The notes below the pieces were generated by a model that was given only the letters and a program-made list of their open reading frames with translations, was not told the DNA's origin and did not search any database. 64,000 nt of DNA from Alentia gelatinosa (lineage: Eukaryota; Annelida; Polychaeta; Phyllodocida; Polynoidae). The stretch is taken from the NCBI GenBank assembly GCA_950022655.1, contig OX465587.1, positions 32,057,716-32,121,715 of the forward strand, in the 5' to 3' direction. The translations under genes and the position numbers were made by a program. Positions 22,421-32,911 of the stretch are shown one piece after another. Numbering within the stretch: position 1 is the stretch's first letter; each line of letters opens with the position of its first letter.

Positions 22421-22889
22421 TTTTATATTTCTAAAAACATGTCAGAGGCAGTTCGAGCATGACGGACGCTCACGGCCGCACCTGGTGAACTCTCGCATGC
22501 GATGTAATCTCGCGGGAGGAGTCTAGACGCCATCCATCATGTGCCTCACGGTCACGTGACCCCGTTATCAGTCTCGCCAAGGGTGAGCGATGTCTTGGCG
22601 ATGTTTACAGCGACTCTCGTGACATATTTGTGAAGCAGGGGTCATTAAATATATTTTTTTATCATTTCCAGGTGGTTATGAGAATCAAGGTCGGTTATCA
22701 TGGTAATAAGCCTGGAATTGATATCACATATGATTACAGAAATTATCCGATCCAAATTTGTAGTTCTTGTTCAAGTACCACTCACTTTTCTTTATATCAA
22801 AGTGAAATTATAAAACACAGAACATTGCATTCAGAGGAGGTAGCTGTTTGTGTTTATAAATAGTCGATTACTGAAGTAACTCATAATAA
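22421..22889. other. No recognised gene
   Basis: A short more GC-rich piece (22440-22620) with GGTCACGTGACC is followed by AT-rich sequence. The open frame 22630-22863 has no recognisable motif. Confidence 0.4.
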
Positions 22890-23490
22890 TTGTCACCGGC
22901 CGGAATTGTGTGTGCCCAGGGCTGCATTGCTGCCACCTGGTGCACTTTTCACACACTATGAATCTCATGTCTGACCGCACATCACACTACGTCACTTTTG
23001 CTTCCTCCCCACCTACACACGCCATTTTGATTTTACCCACCCGATTATACCGAGCCCTGAGTCCACCCTCGCAGCCTCCCTTTCTGTGCGCCTGCACCTA
23101 CACTGAAGTCCTCATTCCCGTTTTTTTTTTAAACAAGGCTGGGTTTATTACATGTATTTAATGAAAAGATAATGAATAGGGTTTTAGAATTCTATAATCA
23201 AAATTTATAACATAACATTGGATTTTCCATATCCCAAGGACTTAATGACTAATGGCAAATGATATAAAAAACAGTGGTGTCCCCTAGTTGCAGAGATCGG
23301 AATTATTGCGTATATATTATTTATATATGACTGCAACATGGAAATGTAAATATGCCAATGGATACGGCTTATACAGGAGGGAAAAAAGGTCAACATTGTA
23401 TATGCAAAATCATACCTATATACGCCAGGGGCATAGATATGTAAAGGGCACAATCCACCAGGCCGATTTCTCACCTGATCAATTGTTCCT
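22890..23490 (+). mobile_element. CACTA-like element fragment, internal part
   Basis: A C-rich low-complexity core (22980-23120), a T-run, and then AAACAAGGCTGGGTTTATTACATGTATTTAATG match the order and sequence of 15850-16300. The right part (TTTCCATATCCCAAGGACTT, TGGCAAATGATAT, GCAGAGATCGGAA) also matches 63530-63600. Neither terminal CACTGCACG end is present, so it is an internal fragment. Confidence 0.5.
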
Positions 23491-23494
23491 GGGC

Positions 23495-25355
23495 CCTTAA
23501 GAGGAAGCTCACATATTGTAATTCACTTAATTCTAATAATAATAGTTTAATAAAAGACCATTTTCAAAGATTTGAGAAATTCTAGGGCATCCGATAATAA
23601 TCGGCGATTTTTTTTTTTAAATCGGTTTATTTATCCTGATTGTGAAAAGGCAAAAAGATTGCCTGTTTTCGTTCATAACCAGCGTGATACAGGCTTCGGT
23701 TTACAATCGAATATGGGCTGTAGGCGCAACAGTGAACTAGCTAAAAATACTCTTTTGAGAGAAAATGTATGTACAGGGTTGTAGAGAAACAAATAGGTTT
23801 CGGATACATCATGCATTCATAATAGTGAATAGACATATTTCTTTGTTATTTATCGATCATTGGTTAACAGTATTGGTAGTTTCATCAGAGATACATCGGA
23901 AAGGATGCAAGATAGCTTATAAGTAAACAATGAGATAAGTCGGAATAATATAACAAGCAATTCCTTAGTCCAGAAATATGCATTTTAGGAGTACCATGCA
24001 ATTATATAAGATAGTATACAATATTCACACAGTAGTCATAAATTGGTTGTACATAGAGACTGAAATAATAAATGCAGTATAAAGACATTGTAAACAATAA
24101 ACATACAGTGAAATACTGGGAATAAATGCTGTAAACAAGGGAGATTGGAGGGAACAAACCAGGATTGTCTGGCTACGGAATCGGCTACCGTCGGTCCAGT
24201 GGAACACCCCATTAAAATGGTGTTTTTTTTGCAGTGTTAGTAGGTCATGTCTATAATATCATTAGAATCTAAGGTGTAGAAATATGTTGACATTGGTGAT
24301 GACTAATATGTGTTATTCATGAAAGTGTGTGAAACGCACTTAACGGCCTGGGAGTGATACAAAATACTTCTATACACCAAGTTGGCGGCTGTCCTCACTA
24401 GAGCAATCAACAGTGAAATCAAACTAAAAATGGCAGATTTTTCTGTTGGTTGGTTATTTTTTCATTGACCTTTTGCTGCAACTAATACATGTTTAATAAC
24501 CGAGGGCCTGACATTCATAGAGTTTCGTGGTAATTATTATGTGTTATTCACATAATGATCCAATGGACTGAGAGTTGTAAGAAACACTGCCAAAACATAT
24601 AAAGTCAGCGCTACTTCTTAATAATTGCTTGTGGCACTATCAGTTGAATTACACTATGAATATAATCTGCTTAGTTGCTTTTCAATCAATTCCTACCACT
24701 TTGGGCATAGACAAGAGGAGGGAACAGTAGAAGCTTCAAATACACCATTAATGATTTATTTTTATATACCAAGGGGACACTTTGAGCTTATCATGGTACT
24801 CCTTTTGTGGTTTGTATCTATGATATCATCGGAATGTAAGGTCAGGAATACATTGAGGTTGGCGATGACTAACATGAGTTATTCATAAAGTGCATGGAAC
24901 ACGCCCAAATGACTGGGAGTCTTAAGAAAACCTCACCTCCGTCACAGCTGAGCAGTTCAATGACCCACCTTTTCTTTACGTACTTGAACACACTCATAAA
25001 AAGGCTTGTAAATTATTCCTGAGTCCCTTCTCCAGGTATTATTTATTCACCACGGACCAGTGCTGTTACCATAGCGATGGGTCCATGCCCCAGTGCACGC
25101 ACCAGGCCAGGCAAGTGGCACCTGTCATGGTTCACTGAACCCTTAGGTATGTGTACCAACTAACGAACTGTTTGGTAATATTCCTTTTTTTACCAAGGTT
25201 ATCTAGTGGAGAAACTATACCATAGAACTACAATGAGCCATTTTGTCTGGTGGATTAATATTTCAACATTACCCATCCAACACATCAAGCAAAATGTATT
25301 TTTGTTTCATTGACATCCATGTCAGATCAATATAATGTTATAGAAATGCTGACTA
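23495..25355. other. No gene; weak threefold repeat
   Basis: Three diverged direct copies of a block with ATCATYRGAATSTAAGGT, GATGACTAAYATG and GTTATTCAT lie near 24243-24365, 24520-24600 and 24820-24935. Short frames at 23572-23784 and 24625-24888 carry no recognisable motif. No other feature is seen. Confidence 0.4.
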
Positions 25356-25359
25356 TTCA

Positions 25360-26150
25360 AAAATCTATTTATTCCTTTTGAATCACACGATTAGCAGTTA
25401 GTTATTCAGGTAATCAGCATGCTGATTGTCTGTATACACTGGGTGCATTTCTAGATAAGTTTCACGCTGAAATGTTGTATGGCCGTTTGCCTCCTCCAGA
25501 GGGTAGCGTGAAGGCAATGTATGGTGAGACTAAGTATTATCACCCAGGTGTGCAGCGAGGGCCACATGACCATGGCAACGGCATTTCCCTTTAGCACTAA
25601 AAAAATGAACTTAATTAATTCTGTGTAATTATCAAGCCATTAAATCATTTGCTGTCAACTGCCTTTTGAGAATATACACATGAATTGAGTAGTATTATGA
25701 AATATATATGGTTTTGATAGACTAGTGACACAGCCTAGCTCTGTATTCATCTAATCACAACACACATGCACAATAACTTGAAGATATATTACATGTAAAC
25801 TAAAAATACAATGTAGCCCAAAAACACAAGTAGGTTTTTAGTCATTGATTAACAAGACAAGATAAAAGTGTCATTTGCACAGCTGGTTTTTATGGAGTGG
25901 CCCACTCTACAACAAGTTGCTCCTGACATGCAAGTGTATATATGAGGGGAATGACAAGAATGTAGCATAAATATGTTTTACCTTTAACTGTAAGAACAGT
26001 AGATGCTTTATGGAGAGACAGAGGTCTGTTTGATATTGAATGAACAATAACCAGGCTGGACAATATGATCTATGAAGCAGGTGGGGGGAACCTCGGGGAC
26101 GATCCATGGTAAATTTTGTTTAATGATGCCGGTTGTTTATTGCCTGCCAT
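25360..26150 (+). repeat. Local direct duplication, copy 1
   Basis: The order of blocks here (AGTTATTCAGGTAATC, ACACTGGGTG, GAGGGTAGCGTGAAGGCAATG, then CAGCTGGTTTTTATGGAGTG, CTACAACAAGTTGCTCCTGA) is repeated at 26570-27890. This copy lacks the element found at 27198-27486 and so provides its empty site, at about 25745. It is non-coding as far as I can see. Confidence 0.8.
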
Positions 26151-26569
26151 TTATCAATAAGAGGAAAGATATATGTAAATTTGTAATAATATGATAACAT
26201 AATGACACGAGAATACAGAGGTGGGAGTTGAATGACATTTTTTATTCACCCCTAATAAAACAAAACACAAAAAAGAGAAAGAAATATACACTTCACTGAG
26301 GTGTGAATTGGAACATGTTACCGCTGTGGCTGCTGAGGGGTGACTGCTGTGCAGTGCACTGGCGAAACACTTGCCCAATACCTGCAGAACCCCCTGATGT
26401 ATGAGTATGGAGTGTGAGAAGAGCTACAGTGCCCTCTGTAGTTATTGTACTCCGTATTGTCCCTCCAAGTGCTTGTGGAACAGATACAGATCTTGTGCTT
26501 ATGATAGGTCACGACACCTTCACAGTGAAGTGGTCAGGAAATTGGTGTCATGTCAGATACATATATTGT
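26151..26569. other. No recognised feature
   Basis: Separates the two copies of the local duplication. It holds short frames without motifs. Confidence 0.4.
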
Positions 26570-27890
26570 CAAAATGTTGACTGTTGAAAGATCTATTTAT
26601 TTCTATTTAATCAAACTATTGGCAGGTAGTTATTCAGGTAATCTATGTACTGATTGACTCTATACACTGGGTGTGTGTAGACATGATTTTCATGCGGAAA
26701 TGTAGCACGGCCATTGCTCTCCTCTGGAGGGTAGCGTCAAGGCAATGGTGAGACTAAGTATTGTGATGCAGGTGAGCAGTGAGGGCCAATAACAATGGCA
26801 AAGGAGGGCACTGATACGAGTGTGCGAGAGTTTTGAATAAAGCCAGCAGCCAGTTAATCATTATCTGGTGTTGGTGAGTCTGATTTCCCCATCCATCTGC
26901 AAATTACAACATGATACTTTAGGTCTGTATTTAATATCCAATCCTTAAGATAATGAAATTTAAAAAGAGGATTCCTCCTGTGATCACTCAGTCCTAGTTT
27001 AATGATTAAATGCTCCATGGGTGCTCACAGGCCATGTCAACTTTTGCAATAGAAACACAAAATTATCTAATTTTATGTAATTATCCAGGCATTAAAGTAA
27101 TCACTGTTGGCTCCCTTTTGAGAACATTGACATTTCATGTGTAACGTTAATATTCATATGTGGTATTATAAGACAGGTGACACAGTTTAGGTCTTTATCT
27201 CCCCACTGGTATTTTTGTTCAATAGGCTCAAAATTGAGAGCTCGTTTTCCTTGCCCCTAAAAGTATTGCAGTCTGTTCTCCAGGGTTTATATGTTGTGCA
27301 TTGTCCATTATTTTACTAGGGTTGAGATGAATATAGAAAGCAACTCGTTTTGGTCAAAGTCATTGTTCTCCAACTTGTTGGAATGCTACAATATTTTCCC
27401 TGGGGTATTGGCTCGTTCATATCAGTCAGCATCAAACTTGTGGAGACTGACGACTTTGACAAAAAAATTGTTGGTTTCTTCTTTAGTATTCATCTAGTGA
27501 CAACACTCACAATAACTGGAACATATATTACAAGCATAGCCCCAGTGTAGCCCAAAAATGTGAGAAAGCGTTTATTTTATTATTGATTAACAAGACCAGT
27601 TGAAGTTGTTATTTGCATAGCTGGTTTTTATGGAGTGACCCACTCTACAACAAGTTGCTCCTGACATGCAAGTATATATATGAGGGGAATGACAAGAATG
27701 TAGCATAAATATGATTTACCTTTAACTGTAAGAACAGTAGATGCTTTGTGGAGAGACAGAGGTCAGTTTGATATTGAATGAACGATAATCAGGCTGGACA
27801 ACATGATCTATGAAGCGGGTGGGGGGGACCTTGGGGACGATCCAAAGTAAGTTTTGATTAATAATGCTGGTTGTCTATTGCCTGTCAGAT
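26570..27890 (+). repeat. Local direct duplication, copy 2
   Basis: A diverged direct copy of 25360-26150. It is longer because of an insert of about 150 bases near 26830-27040 and the hairpin-tailed element at 27198-27486. Parts such as 27605-27830 are nearly identical to 25880-26110. Confidence 0.8.
27198..27486 (+). mobile_element. Hairpin-tailed element, subfamily IV, copy f
   Basis: The head opens TCTCCCCACTGGTATTTTT, has AATAGGCTCAAAATTGAG, and closes CTAGGGTTGAGA near 27327. The tail has arms CAACTCGTTTTGGTCAAAG and CTTTGACAAAAAAATTG and ends GGTTTCTTCTTTAG. Flanking TA lies at 27196 and 27487. The related uninserted sequence near 25745 reads CTAGCTCTGTATTCATCTA; removing the element plus one TA from this site gives the same length and spacing. 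It is the most diverged head of the family. Confidence 0.75.
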
Positions 27891-28276
27891 TGTCCCTCCA
27901 TGGGCTTGTAGAATTTTGCACATCTTGTGCTCATGATACAGCTACAGAGGGACAGGTTGGGAAAACAAGCACCACCAGGTACCACAGGTGCCGCCACCAT
28001 ATGGCAATCAATGATTGAGGAAATTATTATCATTCCTGTGCGTCGCCTGTTAAGGTACTTTTTACAAGTAAGTAGCCCACCAACGAGGTGTATTAGATTT
28101 TATCAAAAGAGACCTAGCCCTCCTTTTACTGTCCTATATGTCACTGCGTGAATAGAAGCATATATTTAATGCATAAACCACCGCGTAAATGCAGTGGTGT
28201 CTGGAACTAAATGTATTACAGAAACATATTTATTGCAATAGATTTGGTATTAATCTTGTAGGTGGGTAATAAATAC
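27891..28276. other. No recognised feature
   Basis: Nothing is assigned. A 74-codon frame at 27927-28151 has no recognisable motif. Confidence 0.4.
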
Positions 28277-28416
28277 AATAACGACTGGTTTTGTATGGGA
28301 GTGACCGTAATCTCCTCGTAGTTGACGACGTTATATCCGAGCGACTAGCGAGGATATTACTGTGCGTCAGCTACTCGGAGATTATGGCCACTCGTATACA
28401 AAACCAGTCATTATTG
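28277..28416. mobile_element. Long fold-back element
   Basis: CAATAACGACTGGTTTTGTA at the left pairs with TACAAAACCAGTCATTATTG at the right; the stem continues through GTGACCGTAATCTCC and GGAGATTATGGCCAC to an apex near 28346. Almost the whole 140 bases form one hairpin. It is non-coding. Confidence 0.85.
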
Positions 28417-28613
28417 TGTATGTATCTATAAGAATGGTAACTCACACATCGCCACTGTACACCTATATGTTTGGCAAAGGCACATATTTCCTGTCAAGAC
28501 TGGACAAATCCTGCTGAGAATCTGTACTCGAAAAAAATGTCTTCACCTAAATTGTGGGTTTCCATTTCCCTAAGACATATGTTTTCCCCCCGCAATCGTT
28601 GGTGACATTTAAC

Positions 28614-28675
28614 CCCTAACAAGGAACGGAATCTCATGAGGTTTTGAACCCTGTGTGGTACATGAATCCCATCTT
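28614..28675 (+). repeat. Orphan unit of the 21.3-22.4 kb tandem array
   Basis: CAAGGAACGGAATCTCATGA, TTTGAACCCTGTGTGGTAC and ATGAATCCCA follow in the same order as in the tandem array. It is a single copy, about 6 kb away from the array. Confidence 0.8.
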
Positions 28676-28762
28676 AATTAATACTAACATTTAATAGCTG
28701 CTGACCTACATTGTTCTTATGATGTACAACCACTCAGAGGCCTGTTTAACTACCAACTCTGA

Positions 28763-29057
28763 TAAGGCCCGTTTCCATTGGCCGATTTCTTGTCACTGAT
28801 CTACAGTCAGGAACCACCGACAGACTTTTGGCACGGCTGAACTAATATCGGTCAATGGAAGCAACCTAGTTTGTGAAATGACCCACTTCTTCTTAAATTA
28901 TGCAATGTGGCACCACCCGCCACTGAGTGAAAGCTTGGTCACTGAGTGAAATCTACTACCCTTCTGTACTGACGCACAGTCAGGCACCACCTACTGATTT
29001 TTGGGGTAACTAAAAAAATCTGCACTCTTTCAGTTGGCCAATGAAAACAGGCCTATA
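28763..29057. mobile_element. GTTTCCATTGGCC-family MITE
   Basis: The ends TAAGGCCCGTTTCCATTGGC and GGCCAATGAAAACAGGCCTA are inverted. Internal CAGTCAGGAACCACCGACAG and CAGTCAGGCACCACCTACTG suggest a partially doubled core. It is the same family as 20863-21060; a fragment with CCCATTTCCATCGGCC is at 59018. Confidence 0.75.
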
Positions 29058-29149
29058 GAGAGCAAGTCCCAATAAACGAGACAACCTGTGACATCATGGA
29101 GTTGTCCCATTACCTTAATTCCATATAACTGGAACTAAATGCAAGGCCT

Positions 29150-30220
29150 TCAACCCTGTCATCAAGCCTTGCACCTGAGACTTGGCCATAGACTTGCTGA
29201 AACCCTTTTTATGAAGACAGGGAAGGAGACACAGAGAGACAGATAATGATGTAGATGATAACAGAGACAGAAGGGAGACTTACACAGAGAGAGGTAAAGT
29301 CAGAGAGTCAGACATATACAGATAGGGACAGAGACATTGAGACAGAAATACAGGAAGATACATACAAAGCGAAATAGTCAAACATACATGCCAAACAACA
29401 GGGACAGAGACAAAGATACATATAGACAGACAGGGACAGAGTTAAAGATATAAACAGAGAGAGTTATAAATACATTATATAGACAGGGATAGTGGCAGGT
29501 AGACAGACAGAGAAGCAGACAGCTAGAGACAGAAAACAGACATAAACAAAGAGAAGTAGACATATTTACTAACAGACAGGGACAGATGAAGATTTAGATA
29601 TAACACACTGGACCTGAAGCCACTCTACAGTCATGCCAGAATAGCCCTCATCCCCTCCCCTCCCACAACCACTCCATCTACTTTACTGTCCAACTAGCTA
29701 CACTCAAGATCCTGATTTTTCTGGCTCACTGCTCTCCTACCACTTTACAATGCATGTACATTTCAAATCTGATGGGACACACCTGATTGTATAGCATTGA
29801 AACTTCCACTTCTGATGGGACAGACCATTCACTATGCTCTTGAAAGAAACACAGACCCAGCAAGGAGGTATGAGGTTGGTGGAAGGGAGGCATATGACCC
29901 TATCTCAACCCAGTCACTCCATACTAGCACTCTCACACACACACTCCTTACCTTCATCAACTGATCATGTTATTGGACCTGCTATGCTCAGACCCATATA
30001 GGACTTGATTAAGAGGCATTCTTAATGCATTAGGATGTAAACACTGATTTTAATACCAGAAATTAGTTCCACTAAGTAATCTTGTTCATGACACTTGAGA
30101 ACGAACATCAGATTAATTCTTAAGGTTTATTGAAACATTCCTGATACTTAATTTTCGACCAAATACAGATGGCTCAAATACATAATTTCTTATGATATTC
30201 TCCTACTTTTATTTCATGAA
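29150..30220 (-). repeat. Segment duplicated in inverted orientation at 55.8-57.1 kb
   Basis: The reverse complement of this stretch matches about 55830-57120, block by block: the purine-rich tract, GACCTGAAGYCA, ATGCCAGAATAGCCC, GGTCTGTCYCA, CAAGTCCTATATGGGT, and the TTTCAATAAA end. This copy lacks the hairpin-tailed element of 56173-56571 and so provides its empty site near 29930. It includes a (GACAGA)-rich low-complexity tract at 29215-29590; the minus-strand Leu/Ser/Cys-rich frame there is a by-product of that tract. Confidence 0.85.
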
Positions 30221-30500
30221 GTATGATAAAAAACAGCTTCTAAAGAATTGATCAAGATTGATTGTTGAATCAACGTTTGTTTATTTCTGCTTCTTCACCT
30301 ATTTAATAGCTCAGACCATATTTCTTAGGAGAGAAGTTGCATCTGGATTTGGTTCTCTAACAAGATGTCCCTTGACCTGAGGATTACATGTCAGTGTATA
30401 ACTTTATTACATATACTATGAGAATACATCATATATATACTGTCCTCGCAAAACTGGACGGATCAGTAATTGTCAAGTGATGGTAGCTCGACAAGTGTTA

Positions 30501-30841
30501 AGCCGGGCCCCCACCTACCACGATAGTCTAAGACATACTTCCCGATAGCTACAATTAATTATGTTGTAAATATCTCAAGATCATTCAGATTCATTAAATA
30601 TTTCTAAAATTATAGTACATTTCAATATTAAAACTCGGCCTCAGATCTTAATTGATTGATTTAATCGGGAGCTCGACAATTGACGTTTTCTATCGCAGCC
30701 TATCGTGAGGTATAACGGCATCGCAGAAACCTGTTCCACCTACCACAATTTTTGCTGACCTCCCGATAGAATCAGTATGGTGTCGAGAAGGCAGTTGTAA
30801 GGCCTATCGGGACCAGAATCGTGGTAAGTGGGGGCCCGGCT
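30501..30841. mobile_element. CCTACCACGAT MITE, copy 1
   Basis: Its ends are AGCCGGGCCCCCACCTACCA and the inverted TGGTAAGTGGGGGCCCGGCT, about 25 bases with one mismatch. Subterminal CCCGATAG and CTATCGGG blocks add further dyads. It is non-coding. Confidence 0.85.
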
Positions 30842-31017
30842 TGATAGGTTTAGGGTGCATGTTCAACCTAATTTCTGTATGAGACAAAGAGGCTACTTTA
30901 GTGCATCATCCTGCTCTCTCAGTCCAGAGACCAGACGGAATACCAGGTTTTTCCAATCAGGTCTGCACGAGGGGGCTGACACACACAACTGCGCCTGCAG
31001 TCCCTAGGTACCATAAA

Positions 31018-31436
31018 AGCCTGCCTCCACCTACCACGATTCTGGTCCCGATTGGCCTTACGACGGCCTTCCCGACACCATTCCGATTGTAGCGTGAGGT
31101 CTGGCAAAATCGTGGTAGGTGGGACAGGTTTCTGCGATTCCTTCTACGACAGCTCACGATAGGCTGCGATGAAAACGTCAATCGTAGAGGTGCCGATAAT
31201 TTCCAACATGTTGGAAATTTCGTAGCCTGTCGTAGGGTATTGTAGCAGCCGCTGGTTTCGTCGTGGAGCTATCGTGACCATAGTTTATGGTATTGGTCCT
31301 CCCAAGGCATTGCCACGCTCTACGATTTCAAACTGTTGGACCTATCGGGAACCTCCCGATAGGTCACGATTTCCCCATTTCAAATCGTAGCGATCGGGAA
31401 GCATGTCGTGGCCTATCGTGGTAGGTGGGGGTCCCC
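31018..31436. mobile_element. CCTACCACGAT MITE, copy 2
   Basis: The left end has CCTCCACCTACCACGATTC and the right end has GCCTATCGTGGTAGGTGGGG. The interior has several perfect dyads, among them AATTTCCAACATGTTGGAAA at about 31198 and CCTATCGGGAACCTCCCGAT near 31341. It is related to 30501-30841 but not collinear throughout, since an internal GTGGTAGGTGGGACAGG end suggests two merged units. Confidence 0.7.
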
Positions 31437-32350
31437 TATTATGTTCACACTGGCCTAGACTAATTAGTTGCTTTCAGGTTGGGGAGTGGCACATGCAACT
31501 GGTTTGGTCACCTGCACATGGCTTTGGGGCCATTTACCTATTTTCACACTTATGAAAATAAACTTAAATAAGGTCATTTGTGCAGTTATAGTTATTCAAG
31601 TAAGGTCGCTGTGTCACACAGAACACAACTCAAAAGGTTCTTTGGATACATGTTTTAGTACTTCTCATTAGGTATACAATTTATTTTTAAAAAAATTTGA
31701 GTAAGTCTTTTTTTAATCTCTCCGCATTATCATACAGCTTACAACTTTCAGCTTTGCCAAACAATTCTCCGTACATTCAGTGTTACCTTGTGGTCATTTC
31801 TATTGCTCCCTTTTTTTCATACCAGTTAACTATATAAAACCAAAACTACATGAACATCATTTAGGCTATTCTGGAACTAAACCTTTCATCTCGTAAGTGT
31901 CCTGTACTAATTACATGTTATGTATACAATTTACTGATGATGCTGTTACATGACACTCATGTCGTCTCTTGAGTGACCCAGGAGCAACTGCTGCTGCCCG
32001 CTCCGCATCATCCTCTTCTACCGCGTGGCTCAGATCACGTCATATATTCAACAGTTCACTATCCCTCCAAGCAGGGGTATAACAACAAACACAGTCATAG
32101 TTTCATACACACTTAATATGTATCACTGTGTTAAAAATGTTAGATGTTGTCTGTGTCCACTAGACCACAAAACTGTATCAGTTGAGTCTGCCCAAATTAT
32201 CTACTGTAGTCCATATGGTGGCTCAATAAACGTGCCACTCTCATATATAAATTGATTTAACTATTCCATTAAATCATTATATTATCATAGCAAGAAGAAC
32301 CAGATATGTATGGGTCCAAAACTCGATGTCGTTACTGAAAAACAGGGCCC
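31437..32350. other. No recognised gene
   Basis: AT-rich sequence. Frames at 31468-31671 and 32025-32255 carry no recognisable motif and no repeat was assigned. Confidence 0.45.
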
Positions 32351-32605
32351 TGGAACCTGTTTCACTAGTATCTAGTTTTATGTCTAGATGGCGTCTGTGA
32401 CAGCATACAGACAAATTGGGGTTCACAAGTAGGCGTGAGTTTCGCTTGTTGCGAATGGTACATCGCCAACTGTGACACAGCATGCGACATTAGATGTGAC
32501 ATGCATTATGAAACTTGAATTACTATTGTCCATTCTTGCTTGCACTGTTGGTGCCGCTTCTCATGTATTTCTAGCACTTTTGTAAAAAAACTAGTGAAAC
32601 AGGTC
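32351..32605. mobile_element. GGACCTG-family MITE, distal copy
   Basis: It begins TGGAACCTGTTTCACTAGT and ends ACTAGTGAAACAGGTC; GTCTGTGACAGCATACAGAC and TGCACTGTTGGTGCCGC are shared with 6950-7170. It is adjacent to a CCCGGCG-ended element on its right, as in the 6.5-7.5 kb block. Confidence 0.7.
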
Positions 32606-32719
32606 GCAGAATCATGTTTTTTGTCAGGGGCCCAGAAAGTGACATGTCTACCTTGCTAACTTATTTAATTAATATCTGGTTAGCCACAATCCTCACGACT
32701 ATTGGTCACACTGTGATAC

Positions 32720-32911
32720 CGGCGACTACTTCAAGCGGCCTTGCATTAGTCGTCTACACAAGCAGCGATTCTGTGGAAACTTATAATTGCCAGTGTAAGC
32801 GGTCAGGTGCATTCTGAGGTCGACGACTTTTTCGGTGGACATTACTACCACTGGCTTGATGATCTACAGTCGCCAAGTATTTAGGCCTCTAATGTAAACG
32901 CCGGGTAACCC
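32720..32911. mobile_element. CCCGGCG-ended element, right end only
   Basis: It matches 7365-7553 (CGACGACTTTTTCGGTGGAC, GATCTACAGTCGCCAAG) and ends CTAATGTAAACGCCGGG at about 32907. It abuts head-to-head with the next element through a shared TAA. Confidence 0.65.
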
